Below, piece by piece: positions 9,627 through 16,571 of a DNA stretch of 64,000 bases. This stretch comes from Devosia oryzisoli. Lineage in GTDB: Bacteria > Pseudomonadota > Alphaproteobacteria > Rhizobiales > Devosiaceae. Below the pieces are notes generated by a model. It ran no database searches. It was given only the letters and a program-made list of their open reading frames with translations, and was not told the DNA's origin. The DNA lies in contig NZ_JACYFU010000002.1 of NCBI RefSeq assembly GCF_014837245.1, positions 496,001 to 560,000 on the forward strand, in the 5' to 3' direction. How positions within the stretch are numbered: the first letter of the stretch is position 1; each line of letters begins with the position of its first letter. A program made the translations under genes and the position numbers.

Positions 9627-10319
9627 ATGACAAGAAGAACGAGCGTTTTGTCCGCAGCAGCTGGGATGCTGCTGGCATCCACGGCTATTGTCGCCGCCCA
9701 GGACCAGAACTCGGCCGGCCAGAGTGACTCGACCCCGGACAAGATAACCTGCGCACAGATCAGCACCATGGACACGGCCACTGTCCCGGGCGTGCTCTAT
9801 TTCATCAGCGGTTATTCGCAGGGCCACCGGGCTGGTTTGGCCGGCGAGGTGATGAACGGAGAAACGACTGAGCTCAACGCTGGCGGCAATGACGTGTCGA
9901 GCGAATCCAGTAGCTCCACTTCCGACAGCGCCTCCACTTCCGACAGCAGCTCGACCAACAGCGACAGCGCAACAACGGACGGTCAAGCTTCAGGAAGCGA
10001 CAGCGCAACGACCGGGTCAGACAGCGCCTCGTCCTCCTCTACTGACCACGCCGCCGGCGACAGCAGCGCCCAGGTGGGCAAGATCACCGGTTACTTCGAG
10101 ATTCCGGTCGAGCAGCTGATTTTGGCGTGTGGTCAGAGCCCGGACCGTTCCGTTTCGGACCTGCTCGACGAGGAGAGCCGCAAGCAAGGTGGCGCCTCTT
10201 CTGATGGTTCCGCGTCGGATTCGTCCAGCACGAATGCGAACGACACCAGCGCGTCGTCTTCGTCCGGCGGATCCGATACCTCGAGCGACACCACAAGTTC
10301 GGGATCGAAATCGAAATAA
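9627..10319 (+). CDS. Secreted HdeA-like protein split by Ser/Asp-rich low-complexity insert
   Basis: The 230-residue protein has a signal peptide (cleavage near VAA|QDQ) and two halves resembling HdeA/HdeB acid-stress chaperones: ITCAQISTMDTATVPGVLYF around Cys42 and FEIPVEQLILACGQSPD around Cys168. HdeA proteins carry one disulfide joining equivalent cysteines. Unlike the roughly 110-residue family norm, about 60 residues of Ser/Asp/Thr repeats separate the halves and a similar tail follows residue 185. A GAGGAG ribosome binding site precedes the ATG and a strong terminator follows. The chaperone role is inference; the low-complexity parts resemble surface or hydration-type linkers. Confidence 0.65.
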   Translation: MTRRTSVLSAAAGMLLASTAIVAAQDQNSAGQSDSTPDKITCAQISTMDTATVPGVLYFISGYSQGHRAGLAGEVMNGETTELNAGGNDVSSESSSSTSDSASTSDSSSTNSDSATTDGQASGSDSATTGSDSASSSSTDHAAGDSSAQVGKITGYFEIPVEQLILACGQSPDRSVSDLLDEESRKQGGASSDGSASDSSSTNANDTSASSSSGGSDTSSDTTSSGSKSK

Positions 10320-10327
10320 CAGGAGAG

Positions 10328-10351
10328 GGGAGCGGTTTCGCTCCCTTTTTT
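10328..10351 (+). terminator. Rho-independent terminator after the HdeA-like gene
   Basis: A perfect seven-base stem (GGGAGCG/CGCTCCC, loop GTTT) is followed directly by six T residues. It sits nine bases after the stop codon. Confidence 0.92.
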
Positions 10352-10396
10352 CTGCCGCGTACGCGTCGCAGAAGGAGAAGGTCGAAGGAGGAGAGC

Positions 10397-10446
10397 TGGT
10401 GCCCAGAGCCGGAATCGAACCAGCGACACGCGGATTTTCAATCCGC
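10397..10446. repeat. attL: 50-bp copy of the tRNA-Phe 3' half
   Basis: These 50 bp are identical to 20645-20694, which run from the CCA end of tRNA-Phe through its anticodon stem. Only the 3' half of the tRNA is present here, after which the sequence diverges. This is the left attachment site of the integrated element, where the displaced chromosomal 3' end of the tRNA was left behind. Confidence 0.93.
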
Positions 10447-10478
10447 GCGGGAGCCATGTTTTAAAGGACCCTCAGACC

Positions 10479-11396
10479 TTATGTTGCATCCTTGTTGCGA
10501 CTGTTCCGCCACAGCCCATCGATGATCTCTGGCCCTGTCTTTCGTGTTGGATCTTTCAGCCTTCGAGCAAGCCAGCCTAGTTTCTCCCTCGGCTCTCGGC
10601 TCAGCACATACCGGTCGCACTGGTGGGCGCTGTCGACGTTTATCATGTTGACGAGCCTTCTCGGCGGAAGTCGCTCTAGCCGGCGAAGGAGATCTACATT
10701 GGGGGAGCCGAACCAGGCGACGGTCGGGGAAAGTGGAATTGCCCATAGCGTGTTCGGATCGTTGACCGCAAAATGACGGATCAGCGGCCGGTCGGAGAGG
10801 ACCAGGGCATCCAGATCGCGTCGAACCATCCATGGCCAACTGACAAGATTGTTCGCCATTTCCTTGTTCATGGTCATGGACTGGACCGAGAGTAGGGCCT
10901 GGTCTTCCATTGGATGCCCCGAAAGTCGCTCCCATACGTCCGCGGGCTTTGCGTTTTCGCCCAGCTCCGCCAACTGGGCAACGATCTCTGCATCCTGATT
11001 TAGTCCCTCTCTGTAGTGCTCCGTAGCCAAACGGATGAGTTCGGAAACATTGCGAGGACGGCGAGCGTCGAGAGAAAAAAGAAACCCAGAAAATTCAAGC
11101 TTCTGCTGCGGTGACAGTCCTGCCCCTGGCTCGTTCAACATGCGCGATACAACCCTTGCGGCGGAGTTGTCGACGTCTCGGAAGAAGGTGGTTTCAATGG
11201 CATCCCGGCCGCTGGGGTGATCCGTCTGAAAGGCAAACAAGCCGTCGCCAGCGCCGATCTGATCGAGCCCAGCCGGAAACATCTTGAGAGTGTTGGCGCA
11301 ACTGTCCCAATAGTAAGCTGGCAACCGCAACTGGCCCTTATCGGTTGTAAACAGCCATCGGCGCATCAGCAGCTTTGGGACGTAGTGATGTCTCAC
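10479..11396 (-). CDS. DUF4238 family protein, island cargo
   Basis: The 305-residue protein opens with MRHHYVPKLLMRRWL, the HHYVP...L..F/W signature that defines DUF4238, and later has LSDRPLIRHF and IPLSPTVAWFGSP as in that family. Its ATG overlaps the integrase stop by four bases, so it is translationally coupled to int and is the outermost gene beside attL. The function of DUF4238 is unknown; members often appear in mobile elements, so a defence or superinfection role is possible but unproven. Confidence 0.78.
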   Translation of the reverse strand: MRHHYVPKLLMRRWLFTTDKGQLRLPAYYWDSCANTLKMFPAGLDQIGAGDGLFAFQTDHPSGRDAIETTFFRDVDNSAARVVSRMLNEPGAGLSPQQKLEFSGFLFSLDARRPRNVSELIRLATEHYREGLNQDAEIVAQLAELGENAKPADVWERLSGHPMEDQALLSVQSMTMNKEMANNLVSWPWMVRRDLDALVLSDRPLIRHFAVNDPNTLWAIPLSPTVAWFGSPNVDLLRRLERLPPRRLVNMINVDSAHQCDRYVLSREPREKLGWLARRLKDPTRKTGPEIIDGLWRNSRNKDAT

Positions 11397-12625
11397 CCGA
11401 GAAGCGACCTCTCAGCCGCTTCTAGCTCGTCTTGGTCCTCGCCACGCGGAAATAGATGTGAGTAGGTGTCCATGGTCAAGTTGATCGTGGCATGCCCGAG
11501 CCGCTCCTGCACCACCTTCGGCGGAAGGCCCAAACCGCCATCCTGGGGTCGATTGATGCACCAGGAGGCATAGAAGTGTCGGAGGGCGTGCATGCCGGTG
11601 TAGCGGGCGGCAAGGATCGACTGGCCATCGGCATCGACCTCGCCAGTCCCCACAGTGACCCCCGCGCGGATCTGGGCCGGCAACAAGCCGCGGTTGATCA
11701 TGTTGGCGAGGCTCTCGACCTTCCCCTTGCCGTTCGGAAACACCAGATCCAGTTCCTTGATCGGCTGGCCTTCATCATCCTTGCGGCCGGTATCGCGCCG
11801 GGGGCACACCAGGCGCCATTCGCGTAGCGTGTTGACCACGATTGGCGGCAACGGGACTTCGCGCTCTCCTGCCTCTGATTTCGGCTGGCCAATGTCATTG
11901 AAGCGGTCGGCGCGCTGGCGAACGTGCAGCACCTTCCGGTCAACGTCGACGTCTTCCCAGCGCAGGCCGCGCAACTCGGAGGCGCGGAGACCGGTGAAGA
12001 TGGCTGTCAGCAGCACCGGGCGCCAACGGCCCCGCAGAGCCCCTACAATGGCTTTGACCTCTGCCGGTGTCGGAATATCCGCCCCAACCCGCAGCTTGCC
12101 CTTGGCTCGCTTCTCTGCCCGCCTGTCAGACGATCCGCGTCGCCCCCTCATCTCCCGAACCACGTTTCGCGCCACAAGGCCGCGCTCCTGGGCATCGGCA
12201 ATGAGCGAGCCGAGGCTAACCACCACCTTGCGCACCATGGCCGGCGAGCGGCCTTCGTCCAGCAACCGTTCCTCGAACTGGCGCAGCGCTGGCAGTGTCA
12301 GGGCATTGAGGCGGGTTTCACCGAGGAAGGGCCCGATATGCAGATCGAGGTGTTGCCGGTACTGGTCGACGGTGGAGCGCTCCCGCCCTGCCCTGCTCTT
12401 TGCGGCAATCCAGAGGCGGCCGGCCTGGTTGACTGTGGCGCTGGCCGAGTCGGCGACATGGACACCCTCGCGCACCTCAACCGTGGCGGTGGCTGAAAAC
12501 TGGTCAGCTTCCTTTTTGCGCTCGAAGGTCTTCAAGCGCCGCTTGCCCTGGCTATCGACATAGTCGACCACCCAGGCGGATTTCTCGACCCCCCTACTGG
12601 TCCAGGTGCGCTTGCGGACCGACAT
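11393..12625 (-). CDS. int: Phage-type tyrosine recombinase (integrase)
   Basis: This 410-residue integrase catalyses site-specific recombination between the element and the 3' end of tRNA-Phe. It has an amino-terminal arm-binding region (VRKRTWTSRG...AWVVDYVDSQGKRRLKTF), a core-binding SAM-like domain near residues 60-160, and a catalytic domain with FTGLRASELRGLRWED (first Arg), HALRHFYASW (His-x-x-Arg) and LGHATINLTMDTYSHLFP (nucleophile Tyr). All catalytic residues appear intact. It starts with one base of overlap with the upstream membrane-protein gene and lies next to attL, as expected for the int gene of such islands. Confidence 0.95.
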   Translation of the reverse strand: MSVRKRTWTSRGVEKSAWVVDYVDSQGKRRLKTFERKKEADQFSATATVEVREGVHVADSASATVNQAGRLWIAAKSRAGRERSTVDQYRQHLDLHIGPFLGETRLNALTLPALRQFEERLLDEGRSPAMVRKVVVSLGSLIADAQERGLVARNVVREMRGRRGSSDRRAEKRAKGKLRVGADIPTPAEVKAIVGALRGRWRPVLLTAIFTGLRASELRGLRWEDVDVDRKVLHVRQRADRFNDIGQPKSEAGEREVPLPPIVVNTLREWRLVCPRRDTGRKDDEGQPIKELDLVFPNGKGKVESLANMINRGLLPAQIRAGVTVGTGEVDADGQSILAARYTGMHALRHFYASWCINRPQDGGLGLPPKVVQERLGHATINLTMDTYSHLFPRGEDQDELEAAERSLLG

Positions 12626-13125
12626 TAGTGCGTCACCTTTCCGATACGGGCCCGGCCAATTTCTATCAAGCTCTTGCGGGCCTTAAGCAGTGCCACGTCC
12701 CTTTCCTCCAGCAGTTCTTGATAGGGGTCGTCTGGCGTTCCGTCCCTGTCGAGAACCGCGCGCAAATCGGAAATTGCGTCGCGCGCTTCGGGCAGCAAGA
12801 TGTCAGCGATTGACGCTACTTCGTCTATGCGCTGCTTTGCACTCCAGTACGCACTAGAAAGTCGCTCTGCGTATGTGCTGTTGAAATCGTGCCTTACAAG
12901 TTCCTGCAGCAGCCACTCTGAATTCACTCGTTGCACCTCCGCCACCGCTGTCAGCAGGTCAAACAGCGCGGCGGTACGGCGCTCCCACAGCTTTTCGGAC
13001 TTATATCGACCGAGCGCCCAGCGGACGGCTAGCCAAGCCACGGCTATTGCGCCCAAGAACTGCATCGCCATTTTGACGACTTCTCCCCAAAATTGGGGAC
13101 TGCATAGGAAATCTAACACGGCCAT
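12625..13125 (-). CDS. Membrane-anchored helical protein of the island, unknown function
   Basis: The 166-residue product has one amino-terminal membrane helix (MAMQFLGAIAVAWLAVRWAL) followed by a charged, largely alpha-helical cytoplasmic part with coiled-coil-like spacing (LLTAVAEVQRVNSEWLLQEL; YQELLEERDVALLKARKSL). The stop TAA shares its last A with the integrase ATG. It lies between the Rap1a-like gene and int in one leftward operon. No family recognised; a membrane location next to secreted cargo would suit a superinfection-exclusion role, but that is speculation. Confidence 0.6.
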   Translation of the reverse strand: MAVLDFLCSPQFWGEVVKMAMQFLGAIAVAWLAVRWALGRYKSEKLWERRTAALFDLLTAVAEVQRVNSEWLLQELVRHDFNSTYAERLSSAYWSAKQRIDEVASIADILLPEARDAISDLRAVLDRDGTPDDPYQELLEERDVALLKARKSLIEIGRARIGKVTH

Positions 13126-13439
13126 AGCCCCACCACTTCATCCGCGATCAAGTCGAATGCCGGGCGATGCCGCTCCGCTGGTTTGCCGGCAAGGGCCTGT
13201 ATCGCGAGATCGACCACCTGGTCAGCTATGACCGATTTCGGCCGGCATGATCGCGGTGAGGGCCATGCAGTTGCCTCAAGCGCATCAGCCACACCCCAGA
13301 TGAAGCCCTCGCACCTCGCACGATCAACCTGGCACATTTCGTGCAGCTCGTTTCCGTTGATGAATGTCATCCGGCTCTGTGCAAAGGCCGGTGTGGCCAA
13401 GGCCAGGACAAGCGCCAATGCAGCAACGGCCTCGCGCAT
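13113..13439 (-). CDS. Rap1a/Tai-like secreted protein, island cargo
   Basis: From ATG 13439 the protein has a clear signal peptide (MREAVAALALVLALATPAFA). The mature part matches the Rap1a/Tai pattern: NGNELHEMC...RCEGFIWGVADAL, a central CRP segment, ADQVVDLAIQAL, RHRPAFDLIADEV and a terminal WPC, giving four cysteines. Family members are periplasmic immunity proteins of type VI secretion and also occur in prophages. A longer GTG start at 13505 exists, but its extra codons copy the first bases of int (17-bp repeat). It overlaps the next gene by 13 bp. Confidence 0.65.
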   Translation of the reverse strand: MREAVAALALVLALATPAFAQSRMTFINGNELHEMCQVDRARCEGFIWGVADALEATAWPSPRSCRPKSVIADQVVDLAIQALAGKPAERHRPAFDLIADEVVGLWPC

Positions 13440-13501
13440 GTGCACGCGTATGCGCGTAGCGCGGGAGGGCACCTGTGCGATGCAGGTGCGCTTGCGGACG
13501 C

Positions 13502-13966
13502 TCACTCGTCGGCCTCAGGCGGCTCCACAGTCCACCCTGAATTGCGCAGGTAGCGAACAATGGTCTCCATCTCTGGCTTCAACATGGCTTCGATTACTGT
13601 CTCGATCTCCGCAAGCTCCAGCGGTGAGAGCCTTTGTTTCTTGTGACCAGCCGGCCGAAGCTCCTCCCAAGCTTTCACCGCTTTGGCCGCCTCAATAGGG
13701 GCGCGCGCCAAGAATGTCAGAGCTTGGTATTTTGCGGCTGCTCTCTCCGAATCCGATGCACTTTCGTCCATGGCCAGAACCAAGCGCTTTATCACGTCTT
13801 CGGCGGACCAGCCTTGAGCTTGGGAGAAGGTTTGAGCGAGGCGATCGATAATCTCCGTGTTCATGGAGCGCCCGTTGGCGTCCGCCGTATCACGGATCAG
13901 GTCTCGCATATCTGGCGGGAAACGCACCATAAATTGGTCTGCGCCACGCCCCGTCTTTATGGCCAC
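13502..13966 (-). CDS. Arc-like ribbon-helix-helix regulator (leftward)
   Basis: Residues 8-50 read QFMVRFPPDMRDLIRDTADANGRSMNTEIIDRLAQ, the beta strand and two helices of the Arc/Mnt ribbon-helix-helix fold; the remaining 100 residues are a helical extension of unknown role. It is the first gene of the leftward integrase operon and faces a second ribbon-helix-helix gene across a 108-bp intergenic region holding paired operator-like repeats. Likely the repressor that keeps the element quiescent, replacing the CI-type repressor of lambdoid phages. Confidence 0.82.
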   Translation of the reverse strand: MAIKTGRGADQFMVRFPPDMRDLIRDTADANGRSMNTEIIDRLAQTFSQAQGWSAEDVIKRLVLAMDESASDSERAAAKYQALTFLARAPIEAAKAVKAWEELRPAGHKKQRLSPLELAEIETVIEAMLKPEMETIVRYLRNSGWTVEPPEADE

Positions 13967-13987
13967 ATCATCTCTCCAATGCTGATA

Positions 13988-14053
13988 GTAGCACTGTAGT
14001 ACACGCCTCTTGCGGTCAAGCGTATTACGGTGATACGGTTACTACCGTGCTAC
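13988..14053. promoter_or_regulatory. Inverted operator pair between divergent ribbon-helix-helix genes
   Basis: The 14-mer GTAGCACTGTAGTA at 13988-14001 recurs in inverted orientation at 14040-14053 (GTAGCACGGTAGTA on the minus strand), 13 of 14 bases identical. One copy lies 22 bp from the leftward regulator start, the other 21 bp before the rightward start. This spacing suits control of two divergent promoters by Arc/Mnt-type dimers. The binding protein is inferred. Confidence 0.65.
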
Positions 14054-14074
14054 CAAGAACGGAGAGGCAACAAA

Positions 14075-14275
14075 TTGGCGCGTAGTGATCCCCAAGTGAA
14101 CATTCGCATCCCGCCTGACATGCGGGAGCGTATCCGTGAGCGAGCGGAAGCAAATCGACGGTCAATGAATTCGGAGATCGTCCACTACCTCGACCGTGCA
14201 CTGGCGGCCGAAAATGAAAATGGTCCGGCAGCGACTGGCATCGCTCCGGACCAGGAACCCGACCAACCCCGTTGA
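14075..14275 (+). CDS. Arc-like ribbon-helix-helix protein (rightward)
   Basis: This 66-residue protein (SDPQVNIRIPPDMRERIRERAEANRRSMNSEIVHYLDRAL) is a minimal Arc-type ribbon-helix-helix domain similar in key residues to the leftward regulator (both have IPPDM/FPPDM and RSMN(S/T)EI). I place the start at TTG 14075, ten bases after a GGAGAGG; the only upstream alternative in frame is GTG 14030, inside the operator region. It leads the rightward operon, in the position of Cro. Confidence 0.75.
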   Translation: MARSDPQVNIRIPPDMRERIRERAEANRRSMNSEIVHYLDRALAAENENGPAATGIAPDQEPDQPR

Positions 14276-14288
14276 AGGAATGTGATCA

Positions 14289-14507
14289 ATGCTCACCTGT
14301 GAGAATAGCACCGGCGCGCTCAGAGACGCAAGCCGAGAGGATGCCGAACAGCGTTTCATTGAGGCGGTTATCGCCCTTAGAAGGGCCGCACAGGCAATAG
14401 ACCCATCGATCGATCATTGCGCCGTTTCGCGCATGGTCTGCCCCGGCGAAGTGACAGACGGGATGCCCCGATACGTCATGTTTGAGCGGAAGGCGGTGGC
14501 AGCATGA
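14289..14507 (+). CDS. Small element protein, unknown function
   Basis: A 72-residue product starting MLTCENSTGALRDASREDAE with a central helix (FIEAVIALRRAAQAI) and no recognised domain. It follows the rightward regulator and overlaps the next gene by four bases (ATGA), so it belongs to the same operon. Confidence 0.55.
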   Translation: MLTCENSTGALRDASREDAEQRFIEAVIALRRAAQAIDPSIDHCAVSRMVCPGEVTDGMPRYVMFERKAVAA

Positions 14508-14707
14508 GCCCCATAGAGCGTCGCTATCTCGAAGACCTCATTGAGGCCGCTATCAACCTGCTCGACCAGGACGATGGTGAACCCGACCGAGAGGATGACG
14601 GCACCGGTGAACCGTGGCTGGGCTGGACCAAGACCGGGGCCATTGGCAACGGCCTGGACCTCGAAATCAGCATTGTCGAACTCGAGGGGCCAAGCCATGC
14701 AGCCTGA
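14504..14707 (+). CDS. Small acidic element protein, unknown function
   Basis: A 67-residue acidic protein (MSPIERRYLEDLIEAAINLL then a DDGEPDREDDGTGEP stretch). The acidic centre resembles DNA-mimic or adaptor proteins only in composition; nothing identifies its role. It overlaps both neighbours (four bases upstream, eleven downstream), typical of compact phage operons. Confidence 0.55.
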   Translation: MSPIERRYLEDLIEAAINLLDQDDGEPDREDDGTGEPWLGWTKTGAIGNGLDLEISIVELEGPSHAA

Positions 14708-14900
14708 CCAGCAAACCCCATCCCTCGACCTCGTATGGGGCGCCGACGCCATCGGCAAAGCTATCGGCCGCAGCGAGCGGCAGGCGAAGCACATGTTGAG
14801 CCGGGGTGAAATCCCCGGCCGCAAGGTCAATGGGCGCTGGGTGGCGTCCCTGACTCGGCTGAGGGCTTATTTCGAAGGGGAGGCGGACCATGCGGCATAG
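14697..14900 (+). CDS. AlpA/excisionase-like helix-turn-helix protein
   Basis: The 67-residue product contains a MerR/AlpA-type winged helix: WGADAIGKAIGRSERQAKHM followed by LSRGEIPGRKVNGRWVASLTRLRAYF, where the G-R-x-V/W pattern marks the wing. Proteins of this type act as recombination directionality factors or activators of integrase genes in satellites and prophages. Its position early in the rightward operon fits such a role. Assignment as excisionase versus transcriptional activator is open. Confidence 0.7.
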   Translation: MQPDQQTPSLDLVWGADAIGKAIGRSERQAKHMLSRGEIPGRKVNGRWVASLTRLRAYFEGEADHAA

Positions 14901-15153
14901 CCATGCCCGCCCCCGGCGCTATCGCACCCTCTGGCCGCCGGCCGAAGGTATTCGTGTCATGCGAACGCCCTCGCGGCCTGCCTATAGCCCCGAGCGCGCC
15001 CGCCTTGCGGTGGCCGTCGCCTTGCGTGATGGCAGGATCGAACGCGGCCCCTGCGAAGTCTGTGAAGCGGCGGAAGGCGTGGAAGCCTACATCGCCAACC
15101 CCGCGCAGCCCTTCGCCCTGTCCTGGCGCTGCCCAACCCATATGCCGAGGTAG
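14890..15153 (+). CDS. Small protein with degenerate zinc-knuckle, unknown function
   Basis: The 87-residue protein ends with GPCEVCEAAEGVEAYIANPA...WRCPTH, which resembles small phage proteins carrying C-x2-C...W-x-C-x2-(C/H) metal sites; here the ligands would be two cysteines, one cysteine and a histidine. The first 23 codons overlap the previous gene by 11 bases; a start at ATG 14959 (MRTPSRPAY) is a plausible alternative. Possible DNA or RNA binding, unproven. Confidence 0.5.
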   Translation: MRHSHARPRRYRTLWPPAEGIRVMRTPSRPAYSPERARLAVAVALRDGRIERGPCEVCEAAEGVEAYIANPAQPFALSWRCPTHMPR

Positions 15154-15156
15154 AGA

Positions 15157-15714
15157 ATGGGCAGGACACGCCGACAGAAGTCGCCGCCTTTCGTGATGTT
15201 GCCGCGCTGGGTGGTTCGTTCCCCATCGTGGCGCGAACTCTCACCCAATGCCCGTGCCGTCTATTTCGAGCTCCGGGACCGCTTCAACGGTTCAAACAAC
15301 GGCATGATCGGGCTGGGCGTGCGGGAGGCGGCCGACGCCATCAACGTTGGCCGCAACGTCGCAAATCGAGCGATCAAGGAACTTCATGATGCTGGCTTTA
15401 TTGAGCCGGCAACCAAGGGGGCTTTCCGTCAGAATGGGCGCCGGGCGACCGAATGGCTTCTCACCGAACTGCCCGATGATCGAACCGGCCAGGTGGCTCT
15501 TAAGACCTTCATGTCGAGGTCAAATCGAAAAATCGTAAGTCCCGCTGGTGGGACACTAAGTCCCGCTGGTGGGACACAAACGGTGAACGAAGCCAGAAAA
15601 TCGACTTTGCGTCACGCCACAGGGACTGAAAAGCCGAAATCAGCCGATTTAGCGTCCCTCCAGCGGGACACATATAGATCTACCATACCCCCTGTGCAGC
15701 GGAGGGCGTCATGA
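15157..15714 (+). CDS. Winged-helix replication-initiator-like protein with internal iterons
   Basis: The 185-residue protein has an amino-terminal winged helix (PRWVVRSPSWRELSPNARAVYF, then IGLGVREAADAINVGRNVANRAIKELHDAGF), as in phage and plasmid initiators, and a low-complexity middle encoded by tandem repeats (SPAGGT twice). The gene sits mid-operon, after the HTH gene and before structural genes, the usual place for replication functions. Palindromic repeats inside the coding region recall the lambda O gene, which contains the origin. Initiator function is inference; a transcription regulator is the alternative. The ribosome binding site is GAGGTAGAG. Confidence 0.6.
   Translation: MGRTRRQKSPPFVMLPRWVVRSPSWRELSPNARAVYFELRDRFNGSNNGMIGLGVREAADAINVGRNVANRAIKELHDAGFIEPATKGAFRQNGRRATEWLLTELPDDRTGQVALKTFMSRSNRKIVSPAGGTLSPAGGTQTVNEARKSTLRHATGTEKPKSADLASLQRDTYRSTIPPVQRRAS
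15536..15671. repeat. Iteron-like palindromic repeats, putative element origin
   Basis: Two perfect 21-bp tandem repeats occupy 15536-15556 and 15557-15577; each holds the palindrome-like core GTCCCGCTGGTGGGAC. A third core at 15654-15669 (GTCCCTCCAGCGGGAC) is the same sequence inverted, with one mismatch. The array lies inside the 3' half of the initiator-like gene and is followed by an AT-richer stretch (CATATAGATCTACCATA). This looks like an origin or an autoregulatory operator. Confidence 0.65.
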
Positions 15715-16142
15715 TCGACACCGACGAACGGCAGTTGGACCTGTTCGCCAATGCTGGGGGAGAAGGGCTTGCGCAGCGCGCCACCAAAAAGCGCCGTAGC
15801 AAGCAAGCCCTTCCTGCACCGGCTCCCGTGCACAAAAACCCTCTTCCTTCCGATGCGCAGCATCGCCTTGGCCGGGACGGAACAATCATTCTCCGGTTCC
15901 CCACCGAGGTATGGGCTCCACGCCTGTGGCAGCCACGGGTCGAAAAGGTCAGCAGCTTGCTCCACGAGAGGAAGACCGAGCGCGGCCGGCAGAATCTTTG
16001 GACAAGCACGGTCAACACGCTCTTCGCCCAGATGCGCAGCCGCGGTGCCACGCCTGATGAGTGTCAGCAGCAGATCAATGATTTCCATGCCGCAGTGTCG
16101 TGGCAGCTCTCCCAGCAACAAAGCGGACCAGGTGCAGCATGA
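15711..16142 (+). CDS. DUF6074-like element protein
   Basis: The 143-residue protein has a basic linker (RATKKRRSKQALPAPAP) followed by a helical domain (VEKVSSLLHERKTERGRQNLW...VNTLFAQMRSRGATPDECQQQI). The second half looks like DUF6074, a family I know from Rhizobiales islands (arginine/lysine helix then a short L-x3-G-x5-E segment). It overlaps the upstream gene by four bases. Function unknown. Confidence 0.5.
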   Translation: MIDTDERQLDLFANAGGEGLAQRATKKRRSKQALPAPAPVHKNPLPSDAQHRLGRDGTIILRFPTEVWAPRLWQPRVEKVSSLLHERKTERGRQNLWTSTVNTLFAQMRSRGATPDECQQQINDFHAAVSWQLSQQQSGPGAA

Positions 16143-16402
16143 AACCGAAAGCAGACCCCTCGATGATCATTTCGCAGCCACGCATTGCGGTGGTCCATCA
16201 AGACCAGATCCAGATCTCGCTGCTTCCTGATGGGGTGTTGCTCCTGACCCAAAAGGACAGCGGCGGAGATGGGGAAGGCACGGTCTACGTCAACGGGCCC
16301 AGCAACCTGGACGAGCTGATCAGGTGCCTTTCGGCAGTGCGAAAGGATATGGCGGAAGGCGTAGCGGGCTATTGGGTCGACGTACCCGAGGCGCAGTCAT
16401 GA
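16139..16402 (+). CDS. Small element protein, unknown function
   Basis: An 87-residue protein beginning MKPKADPSMIISQPRIAVVH, with predicted beta strands (QIQISLLPDGVLLLTQ) and a helix (LDELIRCLSAVRKDMAEGV). Start and stop overlap neighbours in ATGA junctions, so it is embedded in the rightward operon. No family recognised. Confidence 0.5.
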   Translation: MKPKADPSMIISQPRIAVVHQDQIQISLLPDGVLLLTQKDSGGDGEGTVYVNGPSNLDELIRCLSAVRKDMAEGVAGYWVDVPEAQS

Positions 16403-16430
16403 AGGCCAAGGCCGAACTGGCAGGTGCGGC

Positions 16431-16571
16431 ATGAGGCGGGGGGTAAGGGAAAACTCCCAGTGCCCACCGGGCAGGACCGGTGGGCAAGTTGCGTTCGCAC
16501 TGAGATCAAATCCAAACACAAAAGTTCGGCCCTCCCCCATAGGGGGAGACTTGTCACGAAGCGAGCACTGA
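16431..16571 (+). CDS. Possible 46-residue element protein overlapping two hairpins
   Basis: After an 11-codon frame at 16399, an overlapping ATG at 16431 opens a 46-codon frame (MRRGVRENSQCPPGRTGG...). The stretch also holds two strong hairpins, so it may be untranslated. Composition is not clearly coding. Confidence 0.25.
   Translation: MRRGVRENSQCPPGRTGGQVAFALRSNPNTKVRPSPIGGDLSRSEH
16461..16548. other. Two perfect hairpins upstream of the capsid operon
   Basis: Arms 16461-16470 and 16477-16486 (TGCCCACCGG/CCGGTGGGCA) form a perfect 10-bp stem; arms 16532-16538 and 16542-16548 form a 7-bp stem with a three-base loop. Neither has a T-run. They lie between replication-type and structural genes, a site where packaging or processing signals would be plausible. 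Confidence 0.5.

Noticed and set aside
10397..10450. A second tRNA-Phe gene
   Set aside because: Only the 3' half of the tRNA is present; sequence beyond the anticodon stem does not match, so this is attL.
13440..13505. Longer GTG-started form of the Rap1a-like protein
   Set aside because: The extra codons copy the start of int (17-bp repeat) and precede a well-formed signal peptide, so ATG 13439 is preferred.
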